A DNA stretch of 64,000 nt from Streptomyces sp. NBC_01197 (lineage in GTDB: Bacteria; Actinomycetota; Actinomycetes; Streptomycetales; Streptomycetaceae): positions 3,102,001-3,166,000 of the forward strand of contig NZ_CP108569.1 of assembly GCF_036010505.1 (NCBI RefSeq), written 5' to 3'. Under the pieces are notes generated by a model. The model was given only the letters and a program-made list of their open reading frames with translations, did no database searches and was not told where the DNA came from. The translations under genes and the position numbers were made by a program. Of this stretch, positions 34,201 through 43,311 are shown piece by piece. How positions within the stretch are numbered: position 1 is the stretch's first letter; each line of letters begins with the position of its first letter.

Positions 34201-35798
34201 AGCACAGCCCGTGGCTGCCCGCGCTCGCCGAGACATTGCTGCTCGACGAGGTCCCGGAGGCCCGCAGCACGGGCTCGCTGCCGCCCGCTCCGTACGGTGT
34301 CGAGGACATCCCCAGCGACCAGGCACGGCGACCGGTCTCCATCGACTTCAGCACCTTCGGTCACCTGCTGATCGGGGGCGCGCCCCGCAGTGGCCGCTCT
34401 CAGGTGCTACGTACGATCGCGGGCTCGCTCGCCCGTACGCACTCGGTCGCCGATGTCCATCTGTACGGGGTCGACTGCGGCAACGGCGCCCTCAACGCGC
34501 TCACCCGGCTGCCCCATTGCGGCGCGGTCGTCGGCCGAGCGCAGACGGAGCGCGCCGTGCGGCTGGTGAACCGGCTGAAGGGCGAGATCACCCGGCGGCA
34601 GGAACTCCTCGCCGAGAAGGGCTTCGCCGACATCGGCGAACAGCGCTCCGTCGTCCCGGCGGAGGAGCGGCTGCCGCACATCGTGATCCTCCTCGACCGC
34701 TGGGAGGGCTGGCTGCCCACTCTGGGCGAGGTCGATCACGGTGAGCTGACCGACCAGGTGGCACTGATCATGCGGGAAGGCGCAAGCCTCGGCGTGCACA
34801 TGGTGATCGCCGGTGACCGCCAGCTGCTCATCGGGCGGATCGCCTCGCTGACCGAGGACAAGTACGGCTTGAGGCTCGCGGACCGCACGGACTTCTCGAT
34901 GCTGGGCATCAACGCCAAGAAGGTGCCGGACGAGATTCCGCCCGGCCGCGCCTTCAAGAACGAGTCGGCCACGGAAACGCAGTTCGCGCTGCTCGCCGGG
35001 GACTCCACTGGTCAGGGCCAGGCGGCCGCACTGAGCGCCATCGGCGAGCTGGCGACCGCCCGGGACGGAGCGGTACCGCGCGGGCTGCGGCCGTTCCGGG
35101 TCGACACCCTGCCGAGCCGTATCTCCTTCGCGGACGCGTGGGAGATGCGCGACCCGGCTGTGTCGCAGTCCCCACTCTGGGGCCTGGTGGGTGTCGGCGG
35201 CGACGATCTGATCGCCTTCGGCCCCGATCTGTCCCAGGGGGTCCCGACGTTCGTCATCGCGGGCCCCGCCAAGTCGGGCCGCAGTACGGTCCTGCTGAAC
35301 CTGGCCCGCTCGTTCATGAGCAAGGGCGTACGCCTGCTGATCGCAGCACCGCGTCAGTCGCCGATACGCCAACTGGAAGGCCAAGAAGGCGTCCTGAAGG
35401 TCTTCACGGACGACGACATCGACAGCGACGATCTCACGGAGGCCATCTCCACGGCCACGCCCGAGGCTCCGGTGGCGGTCCTGGTCGACGACGGTGAGTC
35501 CCTGGAGGACTGCGACGCATCCTCCGTCTTCAAGCGAATCATCCAGCGGGGCGCCGAACAAGGTCTGGCATTGGTCATCGCGGGGGACGAGGAGGAGGTC
35601 TGCAGCGGGTTCAGCGGCTGGCAGGTCGACGCGAAGAAGGGGCGCCGGGGCGTGCTGCTTTCGCCCCAGGACTCCTCCAGTGGTGAGCTGATCGGCATTC
35701 GTACGACGCGCAGCATGGTCGGCGGGCCCATCGCCCCCGGAAAGGGGCTCATGCATCTCGGGGACGGCGAGGTGTGGACGGTGGTCACTCCCATGTAA
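31251..35798 (+). CDS. T7SS motor ATPase, EssC/EccC type, with N-terminal FHA-like region
   Basis: A 1515-residue FtsK/SpoIIIE protein. Residues 1-90 are a ubiquitin/YukD-like or FHA-like beta region (LTLTVVDPLGGSSADVVLDI), 95-215 a second FHA-like part, and 243-283 two membrane helices (PWLMAIFPLVSAVVMAFLF and YYLVMAVMSPIMLVGNYF). Three ATPase modules follow: the first with canonical Walker A GTTGSGKSELL (about 709) and Walker B LLIVIDEFASM (about 813), the second with GGAPRSGRSQVL (about 1042), the third with AGPAKSGRSTVL (about 1337). Modules 2 and 3 have Arg for the Walker Lys, as often in this family. The fused FHA head resembles Firmicutes EssC. No EccB, EccD, EccE or mycosin gene lies within the window. 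GTG 31251 has the best ribosome-binding site. Confidence 0.92.
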   Translation: MRLTLTVVDPLGGSSADVVLDIDPESSVGDISRELAHHVGQGGGAQIIPLGGRATRDGSPLVYVDGYAVDPTATIVTSPLREGAVVSLHDPAGCLPGEPTGLVELRVAGGPAAGAVHRLGVGRYEIGNGPASYIRIDDPELPPRAVTLSIATDGTCQVTVHAEKSGVRLDGEALEGDDWPLGSQLAVGNSLLEIGRYSPPDAALKWSDDGAGLDYNRPPRLRPPERETRFRLPTPPRDRETRPLPWLMAIFPLVSAVVMAFLFGRWYYLVMAVMSPIMLVGNYFMDKKQGRKSHAKQVKEYKEHKARIDGEAQDALVAERLDRRRFNPDPALVLSLSTGPRTRLWERRRTDRDHLLLRVGTGKLPSEVVLDDPEQDDHRRQVTWEIEDAPVTLPLAELGVIGFAGPGDSARSLARWAVAQTAVLHSPVDVQVYVLTEGAAQESWDWVRWLPHARPSGAHDTNVLIGTDAETVGARIGELTQLLDARQKAAKETGNKVASFSDPDIVVIWDGSRRLRSMPGVVRLLREGPAMAMYALCLDSEDRFLPGECQAIVVAEPRPEEHRTVKTPAGAAPAPQASGGFPSFQAWHATEATATEAAQGVPQLRLRVEQTDSARIADVRPDFVSPAWSARLARSLSPLRDISGEAEDSALPGASRLLDVLQLEPPTGEAVAGRWRTGGQSTMAVVGESYDGPFGIDIRRDGPHGLIAGTTGSGKSELLQTIVAALAVANTPESMTFVLVDYKGGSAFKDCVKLPHTVGMVTDLDAHLVERALESLGAELKRREHILAASDAKDIEDYQDLVRRDPSHAPVPRLLIVIDEFASMVRDLPDFVTGLVNIAQRGRSLGIHLLLATQRPSGVVSPEIRANTNLRIALRVTDAIESSDVIDSPEAGNISKNTPGRAYVRLGASSLVPFQSGRVGGRRPGAADPAAVAPWAGLLDWQELGRAALKKPKSEAREEEEITDLKVLVDAVREANERLGIPPQHSPWLPALAETLLLDEVPEARSTGSLPPAPYGVEDIPSDQARRPVSIDFSTFGHLLIGGAPRSGRSQVLRTIAGSLARTHSVADVHLYGVDCGNGALNALTRLPHCGAVVGRAQTERAVRLVNRLKGEITRRQELLAEKGFADIGEQRSVVPAEERLPHIVILLDRWEGWLPTLGEVDHGELTDQVALIMREGASLGVHMVIAGDRQLLIGRIASLTEDKYGLRLADRTDFSMLGINAKKVPDEIPPGRAFKNESATETQFALLAGDSTGQGQAAALSAIGELATARDGAVPRGLRPFRVDTLPSRISFADAWEMRDPAVSQSPLWGLVGVGGDDLIAFGPDLSQGVPTFVIAGPAKSGRSTVLLNLARSFMSKGVRLLIAAPRQSPIRQLEGQEGVLKVFTDDDIDSDDLTEAISTATPEAPVAVLVDDGESLEDCDASSVFKRIIQRGAEQGLALVIAGDEEEVCSGFSGWQVDAKKGRRGVLLSPQDSSSGELIGIRTTRSMVGGPIAPGKGLMHLGDGEVWTVVTPM

Positions 35799-35805
35799 GC
35801 AGGAC

Positions 35806-35833
35806 GGAGCGGGAGCGCCATGTCTCCCGCTCC
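35806..35833. terminator. Hairpin between convergent genes
   Basis: GGAGCGGGAG (35806-35815) pairs with CTCCCGCTCC (35824-35833), between the stops of the ATPase and kinase genes; it can serve both. Confidence 0.75.
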
Positions 35834-35865
35834 GCTTCCGCCGGGTTGCCGGATGCCCTCGCCCG

Positions 35866-38118
35866 TCAGACAGCGGGCAGCGCGTACAGCTCGTCCGTGT
35901 GCGCCACGAGCAGCCGGTTGCCCGCCTGGGTGATCTCCCACTCGCCGTTGTCCGAGACACCGTCGTTGTAGTCCCAGCGGTACTTGCCGGTCTTGGCGTT
36001 CAGCGCGTAGATCCCGCCCTTGTCGAAGACCGAGGCGATGTACAGCGAGTCGCCCGCGCGCACCATCTGGTCGCCGAAGGGGCGGCTGCCGAGGTCCTCC
36101 ATCCAGCGCTTCTTGCCCGTCCTGGGATCGACCGCCCAGACTCCCCCGTCGTAGTCCATGACGTACAGGACCCCGCCGAGCACCGACGGCCTGCGGAAAC
36201 CCCGGCGGCCTCCGGCCGGGAGGGCCCACTTGTCATCGCCCGTCCTCAGGTCCACCGCGCGCAGATCGCCGGGGCCCCCTACGTAGACCATGCCGCCGAA
36301 GACGGTGGGCTTCACCTGGTCGTCGGCGATCTTGCGATTCCACAGCTGATGGCCGCCCTTGGCGTCCCGGACGGTGAGGTTGTACTTGGCGTCGTCCTTC
36401 GAACCGTGCGTGTACGCCAGACATCCGCCGCCCACGTTCAGATCGACGTACTGCTGTGTGCCTGCGTCCCGTTGCTCGCTCCAGAGGACCTTGCGTGTGC
36501 GGATATCGATGGCGACGATGTTGTTGAGTTCCTCGTCCGCGGCGCCTCCGGCCAAGTCGGCGATGGCGTAGATCCGGGTGTCGTCAACGGCCGTCACGTA
36601 GACGGACGAGTGCATCCTCCCGCCCAGGCGGGTACGCCAGTTCTCCTTGCCCGTCCGGATGTCGTAGCCGATGATCGTGCCGTCGTATTCCTGCCCCGGG
36701 AGGTAGAGCGTGTGGCCCGAAGCCGTCGCCTTGTCGCCGGCCCCGGCCAGGTTTTTCCTCGCCCACCGCTGCTTGCCCGTCTTGACGTCGTAGCCGGCCG
36801 TAGTGGTGCCGACGACCACGAAGACATCGCCGAAGGCCGTGGGCGGCTCACCGTAGTTGCGCGTGAGGTGGGCCGCCTTCACATGCCAGAGCGGCCGTGG
36901 GGCCATCCCGTTCGGCGGCGTCTTGAAGACCTCCGGCTTCGCCTGCTTCTTCTTCGTCTTCGAGTCCGACGCATCGGCTGAATCGCCGCCACTTCGTGCG
37001 AGCAGCCACGCGCCGGCACCTCCCACGACCGCGACGCCCGCGACGCCGCCCGCCGCCAGGCCCAGGAAACGGCGGCGCGACGGCTTGACCGCTGCGTTGG
37101 TAGGGGTGGCCGCAGGCGTGGCGCCCGGGGTGTCCAGAGTGGTCGGCGCCGGGCCGTACGTACCGGACACCGAAGAGACCTGGGAATGCGCCGGGAGCTC
37201 CGACAGCGGAGTGTTGCCCCCCGCCGGGGTTTCGAGGTCCAGGATGCGCGAGGCGTGGGTGGCGATCGTCGACGAGACTGCCGAGGGGAGCCAGTCCCTG
37301 AATACCTCGCCCGTGTTTCCCGGATCGAGCGACTGGAGGATTTCCGCCGGGGTGGGACGCTGCGCCGGTTCCTTGGACAAGCAGGCGCGGATCAGGCCGG
37401 TCAGCATCTGGGGAACACCCGTCAGATCCGGCTGGGCGTGCACCACCTGGTAGAGCATCGTCGCCGGGGCCACCGCGTCGCCGAAAACGTTGCGCCCGGT
37501 CGCCGCGAAGGCGAGGACCACACCGAGCGAGAACACGTCTCCTGCCGTACCCACGTCCTGTCCCATCGCCTGCTCCGGCGGCATGAAACCGGGCGAGCCG
37601 ACCACAACTCCCGTCTGGGTTATACGGTTTCCGTCCACCGCGCGGGCGATACCGAAGTCGATGACACGCGGGCCGTCAGCGGCGAGCAGCACGTTGGACG
37701 GCTTGAGGTCGCGGTGTATAAGGCCGGCCGCGTGGACCTCCTGCAGCGCCGCGGCAAGGCCGGCACCGAGCGCCCGGACGGTGTGCTCGGGCAGGGCCCC
37801 ATGAGTGTCGACGACATCCGTGAGATCCGGACCGAGTACGTACGCCGTTGCGAGCCAGGGCAGTGGCTCGTCGGGGGCGGCGTCGACCACCGGTGCGGTA
37901 TAGCGGCCCGATACCCGCCGGGCCACGTCCACCTCGTGACGGAACCGTTCCCTGAACGCCGGGTCCGTGGCGAGGTCCTGGCGTACCACCTTCACTGCGA
38001 CCGTGCGCCCGCCGGGTGAGCGAGCCAGGTACACCCGGCCCATTCCGCCCGCACCGAGCCGTCCCAGCAGTCGGTAATTTCCCAGCGTTCGGGGGTCGTC
38101 CGGCTGCAGCGGGTCCAT
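35866..38118 (-). CDS. Membrane Ser/Thr protein kinase with PQQ-like beta-propeller sensor
   Basis: A 750-residue kinase. The N-terminal PknB-type domain has a Gly loop GRLGAGGMGRVY, Lys43 in VAVKVV, the catalytic loop HRDLKPSN (Asp137), DFGIAR (Asp154) and SPGFMPPEQ. A Pro/Ala/Thr linker leads to one membrane helix (about 350-375). The external C-terminal half contains repeated W(K/R)..G...V..G...Y......G.(L/I)YA(L/I) blocks of a PQQ/PQQ-like propeller, likely binding an extracellular ligand. It is convergent with the T7SS ATPase; a regulatory link is possible but unproven. All catalytic residues are present. Confidence 0.92.
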   Translation of the reverse strand: MDPLQPDDPRTLGNYRLLGRLGAGGMGRVYLARSPGGRTVAVKVVRQDLATDPAFRERFRHEVDVARRVSGRYTAPVVDAAPDEPLPWLATAYVLGPDLTDVVDTHGALPEHTVRALGAGLAAALQEVHAAGLIHRDLKPSNVLLAADGPRVIDFGIARAVDGNRITQTGVVVGSPGFMPPEQAMGQDVGTAGDVFSLGVVLAFAATGRNVFGDAVAPATMLYQVVHAQPDLTGVPQMLTGLIRACLSKEPAQRPTPAEILQSLDPGNTGEVFRDWLPSAVSSTIATHASRILDLETPAGGNTPLSELPAHSQVSSVSGTYGPAPTTLDTPGATPAATPTNAAVKPSRRRFLGLAAGGVAGVAVVGGAGAWLLARSGGDSADASDSKTKKKQAKPEVFKTPPNGMAPRPLWHVKAAHLTRNYGEPPTAFGDVFVVVGTTTAGYDVKTGKQRWARKNLAGAGDKATASGHTLYLPGQEYDGTIIGYDIRTGKENWRTRLGGRMHSSVYVTAVDDTRIYAIADLAGGAADEELNNIVAIDIRTRKVLWSEQRDAGTQQYVDLNVGGGCLAYTHGSKDDAKYNLTVRDAKGGHQLWNRKIADDQVKPTVFGGMVYVGGPGDLRAVDLRTGDDKWALPAGGRRGFRRPSVLGGVLYVMDYDGGVWAVDPRTGKKRWMEDLGSRPFGDQMVRAGDSLYIASVFDKGGIYALNAKTGKYRWDYNDGVSDNGEWEITQAGNRLLVAHTDELYALPAV

Positions 38119-38320
38119 GTCAGTGATCCTTAGGGTGTCTGCTCGTCAGGCTCGGTGCCTCCGACACCATAGAGAGTGCTGCGCGACGGGGTACGCCGAA
38201 GGGGCGGTATGCGGGACGGATTCCCGCCACGATCGTGGGTTCACGAGCGCCGGAGTGTCCCCCTCGGATTGTCCGCCGCCGACTCCGCCGGTACGGAAGG
38301 GGCTCTCCTACAAACGGAAT
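38119..38320. promoter_or_regulatory. Kinase upstream region
   Basis: About 200 bases upstream of the kinase start with no gene; the kinase promoter should be here, but no box is convincing. Confidence 0.3.
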
Positions 38321-38358
38321 TGTCCCGTATTCCCTGAGGGCTCAGGGAATACGGGACA
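38321..38358 (-). terminator. Perfect 17-bp hairpin after the DUF4232-type lipoprotein gene
   Basis: TGTCCCGTATTCCCTGA (38321-38337), loop GGGC, then its exact complement to 38358. It lies 63 bases past the stop of the minus-strand lipoprotein gene. Confidence 0.8.
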
Positions 38359-38420
38359 TCGCGGGTCTCGACGGACACGGCCGCACGCGTTTGCCCCCGC
38401 TCCAGGGCACCGGGTCGTCG

Positions 38421-39152
38421 TCAGTCGCTGTCCAGGCCGTCGCCGGGGACGGCGTCCTGGGGCGACACGTGCCAGTTGGTGACGATCGGCCTGTCGACGA
38501 TGATCTTGCCGGTGGGCACGCTGACCGGGTCGGTGTGGTCGTCCTGGCTCACGGCGGTGATGATCTCGTTCAGTTCCTTGCCGCCGTCGGTGTTGGTGGT
38601 CTTGGGGTTCACCCCTGCATAGGCGGTGGTGGCGCCGCTCAGCTTCACCGGGGCGCCGACGGACTGCTCGGCCGGTCCCGCTTCCGTACCGTCGGAGCCG
38701 AACGCCACCATCGGGAGCGCGGACGGGAGCGTGCAGGTGATACCGGGGTTCGCCCTCACCGAGATGAGGATGTAACCACCTGCCTGCGTCTCGGACTTGG
38801 CGCCCCACTTCAGATCGTTGGCACCGCAGGTCTGCCCGTAGCCGCTCTTGTCCCCGCTGCTGCTTCCGCTGCCCTTGCTCTTGGCTGCGGCGCCGTTCGA
38901 CGAGGTGCCGCTGTTGCCGGATGCGCTGCTGTCGTCGCCGGACGTGGCGCCATCCGCCGACTTGCTCTTCTCCGCCTCAGCCGAGACGTCCTTGCCGCCT
39001 GAGCTCCCGGCCTTGCCTGCGGTGTCCTGGGCCTGGTCCGCGGAGTGTGCCACGGCGGCCGAGTCGGACCCGCCCTGGCAGGCGGTCAGCGACAGGACGG
39101 CGGCTACCGCCATGGCGGCCAGGGTGGACGTGCGGATGAGGTTCTTACGCAT
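38421..39152 (-). CDS. DUF4232-type lipoprotein
   Basis: A 243-residue lipoprotein: LAAMAVAAVLSLTAC lipobox at Cys25, a long Ser/Gly/Ala/Lys linker to about residue 105, then a domain with TCGANDLKWGAKSETQAGGYILISVRAN and TCTLPSALPMVAFG, the DUF4232 pattern (two cysteines, a beta sandwich thought to face outward). Role unknown for the family. It is monocistronic, flanked by a terminator and by 20-base direct repeats upstream. Confidence 0.8.
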   Translation of the reverse strand: MRKNLIRTSTLAAMAVAAVLSLTACQGGSDSAAVAHSADQAQDTAGKAGSSGGKDVSAEAEKSKSADGATSGDDSSASGNSGTSSNGAAAKSKGSGSSSGDKSGYGQTCGANDLKWGAKSETQAGGYILISVRANPGITCTLPSALPMVAFGSDGTEAGPAEQSVGAPVKLSGATTAYAGVNPKTTNTDGGKELNEIITAVSQDDHTDPVSVPTGKIIVDRPIVTNWHVSPQDAVPGDGLDSD

Positions 39153-39473
39153 GGGTGGGCTCCCCGTAGTGATCGGACTGCTTCAGCAGAGATCGGACTG
39201 CTTCAGCCGGACGCGGCGCCAGGCTCGCGCCCTGCCGACGACAACGAGCTTCGTGGGAGCCGGGCATACCCGCAATGATCTACCGGAAAGGAGGGACACT
39301 GGAACGGCGAAACGGCCTCTGACCTGCGGGAACGCCGTACCGCTGGAACGGTCGCCCGGGACGGCGGTACGGGCCGGAACGCTCATCGGTCCGTATCGGC
39401 CCGTAGTGGAAAGCGGCCCGAACGGCATGTAACGGGAGCGGCCGGGGGCAGCCGGGGGCCGTCAGGGGCGATC
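39153..39473. other. Intergenic region upstream of the lipoprotein gene
   Basis: No gene. It contains the direct repeats at 39171-39207 and a GGAACG/CGGTACG-rich tract (39300-39400) without open frame support; the lipoprotein promoter probably lies in its left part. Confidence 0.35.
39171..39207. repeat. Direct repeat, two copies, 20-base period
   Basis: GATCGGACTGCTTCAGC occurs at 39171-39187 and again at 39191-39207, 19 bases upstream of the lipoprotein ATG on the minus strand. It could be a duplicated binding site or a leader duplication. Confidence 0.75.
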
Positions 39474-39498
39474 GTGGGCGCCCAACAGCGGCGCCCAC
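39474..39498 (-). terminator. Hairpin after mqnA
   Basis: GTGGGCGCC (39474-39482), a seven-base loop, GGCGCCCAC (39490-39498), about 40 bases past the mqnA stop. Confidence 0.7.
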
Positions 39499-39536
39499 GG
39501 TCCGGAGTTCGGGGTTCGGGGTTCGGGGTTCAGCCG

Positions 39537-40645
<1,109 letters not shown>

Positions 40646-40684
40646 AGCCTGCGGAGCATGTGACCCGCAGGCTTTTGTAGTTTT
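40646..40684 (+). promoter_or_regulatory. Terminator-like hairpin in the cold-shock gene leader
   Basis: AGCCTGCGG (40646-40654) and CCGCAGGCT (40665-40673) form a nine-pair stem with a ten-base loop, followed by TTTTGTAGTTTTC. It lies between the probable promoter and the start codon, so it may attenuate transcription or act as a temperature-sensitive leader structure. Confidence 0.6.
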
Positions 40685-40738
40685 CAGACTTCTTAGCAGG
40701 TTCTGGAGCAGGGCAACCCTTTGGCCCAAGGAGGGCTT

Positions 40739-40942
40739 ATGGCTACCGGAACCGTCAAGTGGTTCAACGCTGAAAAGGGCTTCGGCTTCATCGCCCAGGA
40801 CGGCGGCGGCCCGGATGTCTTCGTCCACTATTCCGCGATCAACGCGTCTGGTTTCCGCTCGCTTGAGGAGAACCAGCTCGTGAACTTCGACGTCACGCAG
40901 GGCCCGAAGGGTCCGCAGGCGGAGAACGTCACCCCGGCCTAG
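40739..40942 (+). CDS. CspA-family cold-shock protein
   Basis: A 67-residue cold-shock domain protein of standard length: [20 protein letters not shown] contains RNP1 (KGFGFI), and VFVHYSAI is RNP2. It binds single-stranded RNA/DNA and melts RNA structures. ATG 40739 has AAGGAGGG at 40728-40735; the longer frame from 40721 is not used. Monocistronic with a long leader and a strong terminator. Confidence 0.96.
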   Translation: MATGTVKWFNAEKGFGFIAQDGGGPDVFVHYSAINASGFRSLEENQLVNFDVTQGPKGPQAENVTPA

Positions 40943-40984
40943 TTGCCCGGGCCGATCGGATCGCGGTCGGGATAGCACCACCCA

Positions 40985-41026
40985 AGGAGCCCCTCTCCGT
41001 ACGTTCGCGTACGGAAAGGGGCTCCT
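40985..41026 (+). terminator. Terminator after the cold-shock gene
   Basis: AGGAGCCCCT...CCGTACG, TTCG loop, CGTACGG...AGGGGCTCCT: a near-perfect stem about 45 bases past the stop, followed by a pyrimidine-rich stretch. It may also serve the convergent acyl-CoA ligase gene. Confidence 0.88.
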
Positions 41027-41087
41027 GCCTTTCCCTCCCGGCTGCCTCCTGCCGTCCGCCGCCTCCGGCGTCCGGCCTCGGCCCTGC

Positions 41088-43001
41088 CTACCGCCGCCGG
41101 TACAGCTCCTCGATCTGCTCGCCGAAGTCCTTGGCGATCGCCGCCCGCTTCAGCTTCAGCGACGGTGTCAGATGCCCGCTCTCCTCCGTGAAGTCCACCG
41201 GGAGCACCGCGAACTTCCGGATCGACTCGGCCCGCGACACCAGCCGGTTCGCCTCGTCGACCGCCCGCTGCAGGGCTCCCCTCAGCTCCTCGTCATGGAC
41301 CAGTTCCGCCATCGGGACACCCGCCTTCTTCCGCATCAGCCGCCAGTGCGCGAGGCCGTCCGGCTCCAGGGTGATCAGGGCGGTGACGTAGCTGCGGTTG
41401 TCGCCGACGACCATGCACTGGCCGACCAGCGGGTGCGCCCGCAGCCAGTCCTCCAGGGGCGCGGGCGCCACGTTCTTGCCGCCCGACGTGATGATGAGGT
41501 CCTTCTTGCGTCCGGTGATCGTGAGGTAGCCGTCCTCGTCCAGCGCGCCCACGTCGCCCGTGGCGAACCACCGGCCGGATCCCAGCCCGGCGCTGCCCGC
41601 GTACTGCCCGGTCCCCGCGTTCTCGCCGCGCTGCCCGTCCCAGTAGCCGGCGAAGACCTGGCCGCCGCTGAGCAGCACCTCACCGTCATCGGCGATCCGG
41701 ACCGCCGTGCCGGGCAGCGGCCAGCCGACCGTGCCGAGCCGCGGCTTCATCGGCGGGGTGACCGTAGCGGCGGCCGTCGTCTCGGTGAGGCCGTACCCCT
41801 CGAAGATCTGGATCCCGGCGCCCGCGTAGAACGCCGCGAGCCGGTGGCCGAGCGGGGAACCGCCGCAGATCGCGTACTTCACCCGGCCGCCGAGCGCCGC
41901 CCGTATCCGCCGGTAGACCAGCGGGTCGTACACGGCGTGGGCCAGCCGCAGCCCCCGCCCCGGCCCGGCCCCGGTGCCGTGCTCGGCGGCCTCCAGCGCC
42001 TCCGCGTACCGCTGCGCGATCTTCGCCGCCCGGTCGAAGGACGAGGCCCGGCCCATCTTCTCGGCGGTGGCGCGACCGGTGTTGTAGACCTTCTCCAGGA
42101 CGTACGGGATCGCCAGCAGGAACGTCGGACGGAACCCGGCGAGGTCTGCCAGCAGGTCCTCCGTACTGATGCTGGGCGCGTGCCCGAGACGCACCCGGGC
42201 CCGCATACAGCCGATCGCCACCATCCGGCCGAAGACATGGGAGAGCGGGAGGAAGAGCAGCGTCGACGGCGGGTCCTTGCTCACCGACCTGAAGACCGGG
42301 TGGAGCAGCTCGACCGCGTTGTCCACCTCGGCGAAGAAGTTGGCGTGGGTGAGGACGCAGCCCTTGGGGCGGCCCGTGGTGCCCGAGGTGTAGATCAGGG
42401 TGGCCACGGAGGCCGGCGAGCGCCCGGCCCTGCGTTCGGCCACCGCCTCGTCGGGTACGTTCCGGCCCGCGTCCTTCAGGATGCCGATCGCGCCGGTGTC
42501 GAACTCCCAGAGCTCCGCCAGGGCGGGCAGCTGGCGGCGCTCCACACTGACCAGCCGGGCCTGCTCCTTGTTCTCGACGGCGCAGGCGACCGCGCCGGAG
42601 TCCTGGAGGATCCAGCGGACCTGGAAGGCGGAGGACGTCGGGTAGACCGGGACGGTGACCAGGCCCGCCGCCCAGGATGCGAAGTCGAGGAGAGTCCACT
42701 CGTAGGTGGTCCTGGCCATGATCGCGATACGGTCGCCCGCCGCCAGACCCGCCGCGATCAGCCCCTTGGCGACGGCATGTACTTCGAGGGCGAACTCCAT
42801 GCACGAGACGTCGGCCCAGCGGCCGTCCGGCTGCTTCCGGCTGAGGACCGGCTCGTCGGGTGCCTGGTAGGCGTTGTCGAACGGGATGTCGGCGAGCGAA
42901 CCCTGCTCGACGGGCCGGACCAGCAGCGGTACGGAGACCTCCCGTACCGTGCCGCCCACGCTCCGCTTGTGCGGTTTCAACTGGTGCACTGACACGGTCA
43001 C
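41088..43001 (-). CDS. Long-chain fatty acid-CoA ligase (AMP-binding)
   Basis: A 637-residue acyl-adenylate-forming enzyme activating fatty acids with ATP and CoA. Seen: the P-loop-like A3 motif LIYTSGTTGRPKGCVLTHAN, the A5 motif YGLTETTAA, WFATGDVGALDEDGYLTITGRKKDLIITSGGKN in outline (A7-A8), and a C-terminal SLKLKRAAIAKDF. Length is typical of bacterial FadD15-like ligases. GTG 43001 follows GAGGAG. A palindrome TTACTCAGGAGTAA lies 97 bases upstream and is repeated upstream of the MaoC gene at 46906, pointing to common control by a TetR-type repressor. Confidence 0.92.
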   Translation of the reverse strand: MTVSVHQLKPHKRSVGGTVREVSVPLLVRPVEQGSLADIPFDNAYQAPDEPVLSRKQPDGRWADVSCMEFALEVHAVAKGLIAAGLAAGDRIAIMARTTYEWTLLDFASWAAGLVTVPVYPTSSAFQVRWILQDSGAVACAVENKEQARLVSVERRQLPALAELWEFDTGAIGILKDAGRNVPDEAVAERRAGRSPASVATLIYTSGTTGRPKGCVLTHANFFAEVDNAVELLHPVFRSVSKDPPSTLLFLPLSHVFGRMVAIGCMRARVRLGHAPSISTEDLLADLAGFRPTFLLAIPYVLEKVYNTGRATAEKMGRASSFDRAAKIAQRYAEALEAAEHGTGAGPGRGLRLAHAVYDPLVYRRIRAALGGRVKYAICGGSPLGHRLAAFYAGAGIQIFEGYGLTETTAAATVTPPMKPRLGTVGWPLPGTAVRIADDGEVLLSGGQVFAGYWDGQRGENAGTGQYAGSAGLGSGRWFATGDVGALDEDGYLTITGRKKDLIITSGGKNVAPAPLEDWLRAHPLVGQCMVVGDNRSYVTALITLEPDGLAHWRLMRKKAGVPMAELVHDEELRGALQRAVDEANRLVSRAESIRKFAVLPVDFTEESGHLTPSLKLKRAAIAKDFGEQIEELYRRR

Positions 43002-43089
43002 TTGCGGCTCCTCATGTCCGGGCGAGGCTGAGATCGCGGCTGTGCTTGAGGAAGGCGCCCGAGACGAACTCGTCCCGGTCCTGACCCAT

Positions 43090-43113
43090 GAGTAACCTTA
43101 CTCAGGAGTAAAT
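43090..43113 (-). promoter_or_regulatory. Candidate TetR-type operator upstream of the acyl-CoA ligase gene
   Basis: GTAACCTTACTCAGGAGTAAAT holds the perfect inverted repeat TTACTC-AG-GAGTAA (43098-43111), overlapped by GAGTAA-CC-TTACTC (43090-43103). The site at 46858-46880 shares GTAACCTTACT and GAGTAAAT. Confidence 0.65.
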
Positions 43114-43311
43114 CTACGGCGCCGCAAGGAGTCCGGACAGAGGCCGGTCGCTATCTGCACTTCACCGCCACAGCACCCGGCTGTTTCCTGACCGGCAGGC
43201 CCGGGTCTCGCGAAGGTGCACAGCGCGCCGTATCCCGTCGTACGGTGGCTCGCGCCGGGCGGCCGGGTCGGGGCCCTCGCCCCCAAAGCTCACGGCACAG
43301 GGCATCTTCGG

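Noticed and set aside
39500..39536. GGGGTTCGGGGTTC microrepeat as an attachment or origin site
   Set aside because: A short GC-rich slippage tract next to the mqnA terminator with no associated integrase or replication gene.
41172..42992. Plus-strand open frame of 606 codons opposite the acyl-CoA ligase
   Set aside because: Antisense; the minus strand encodes all AMP-binding motifs.
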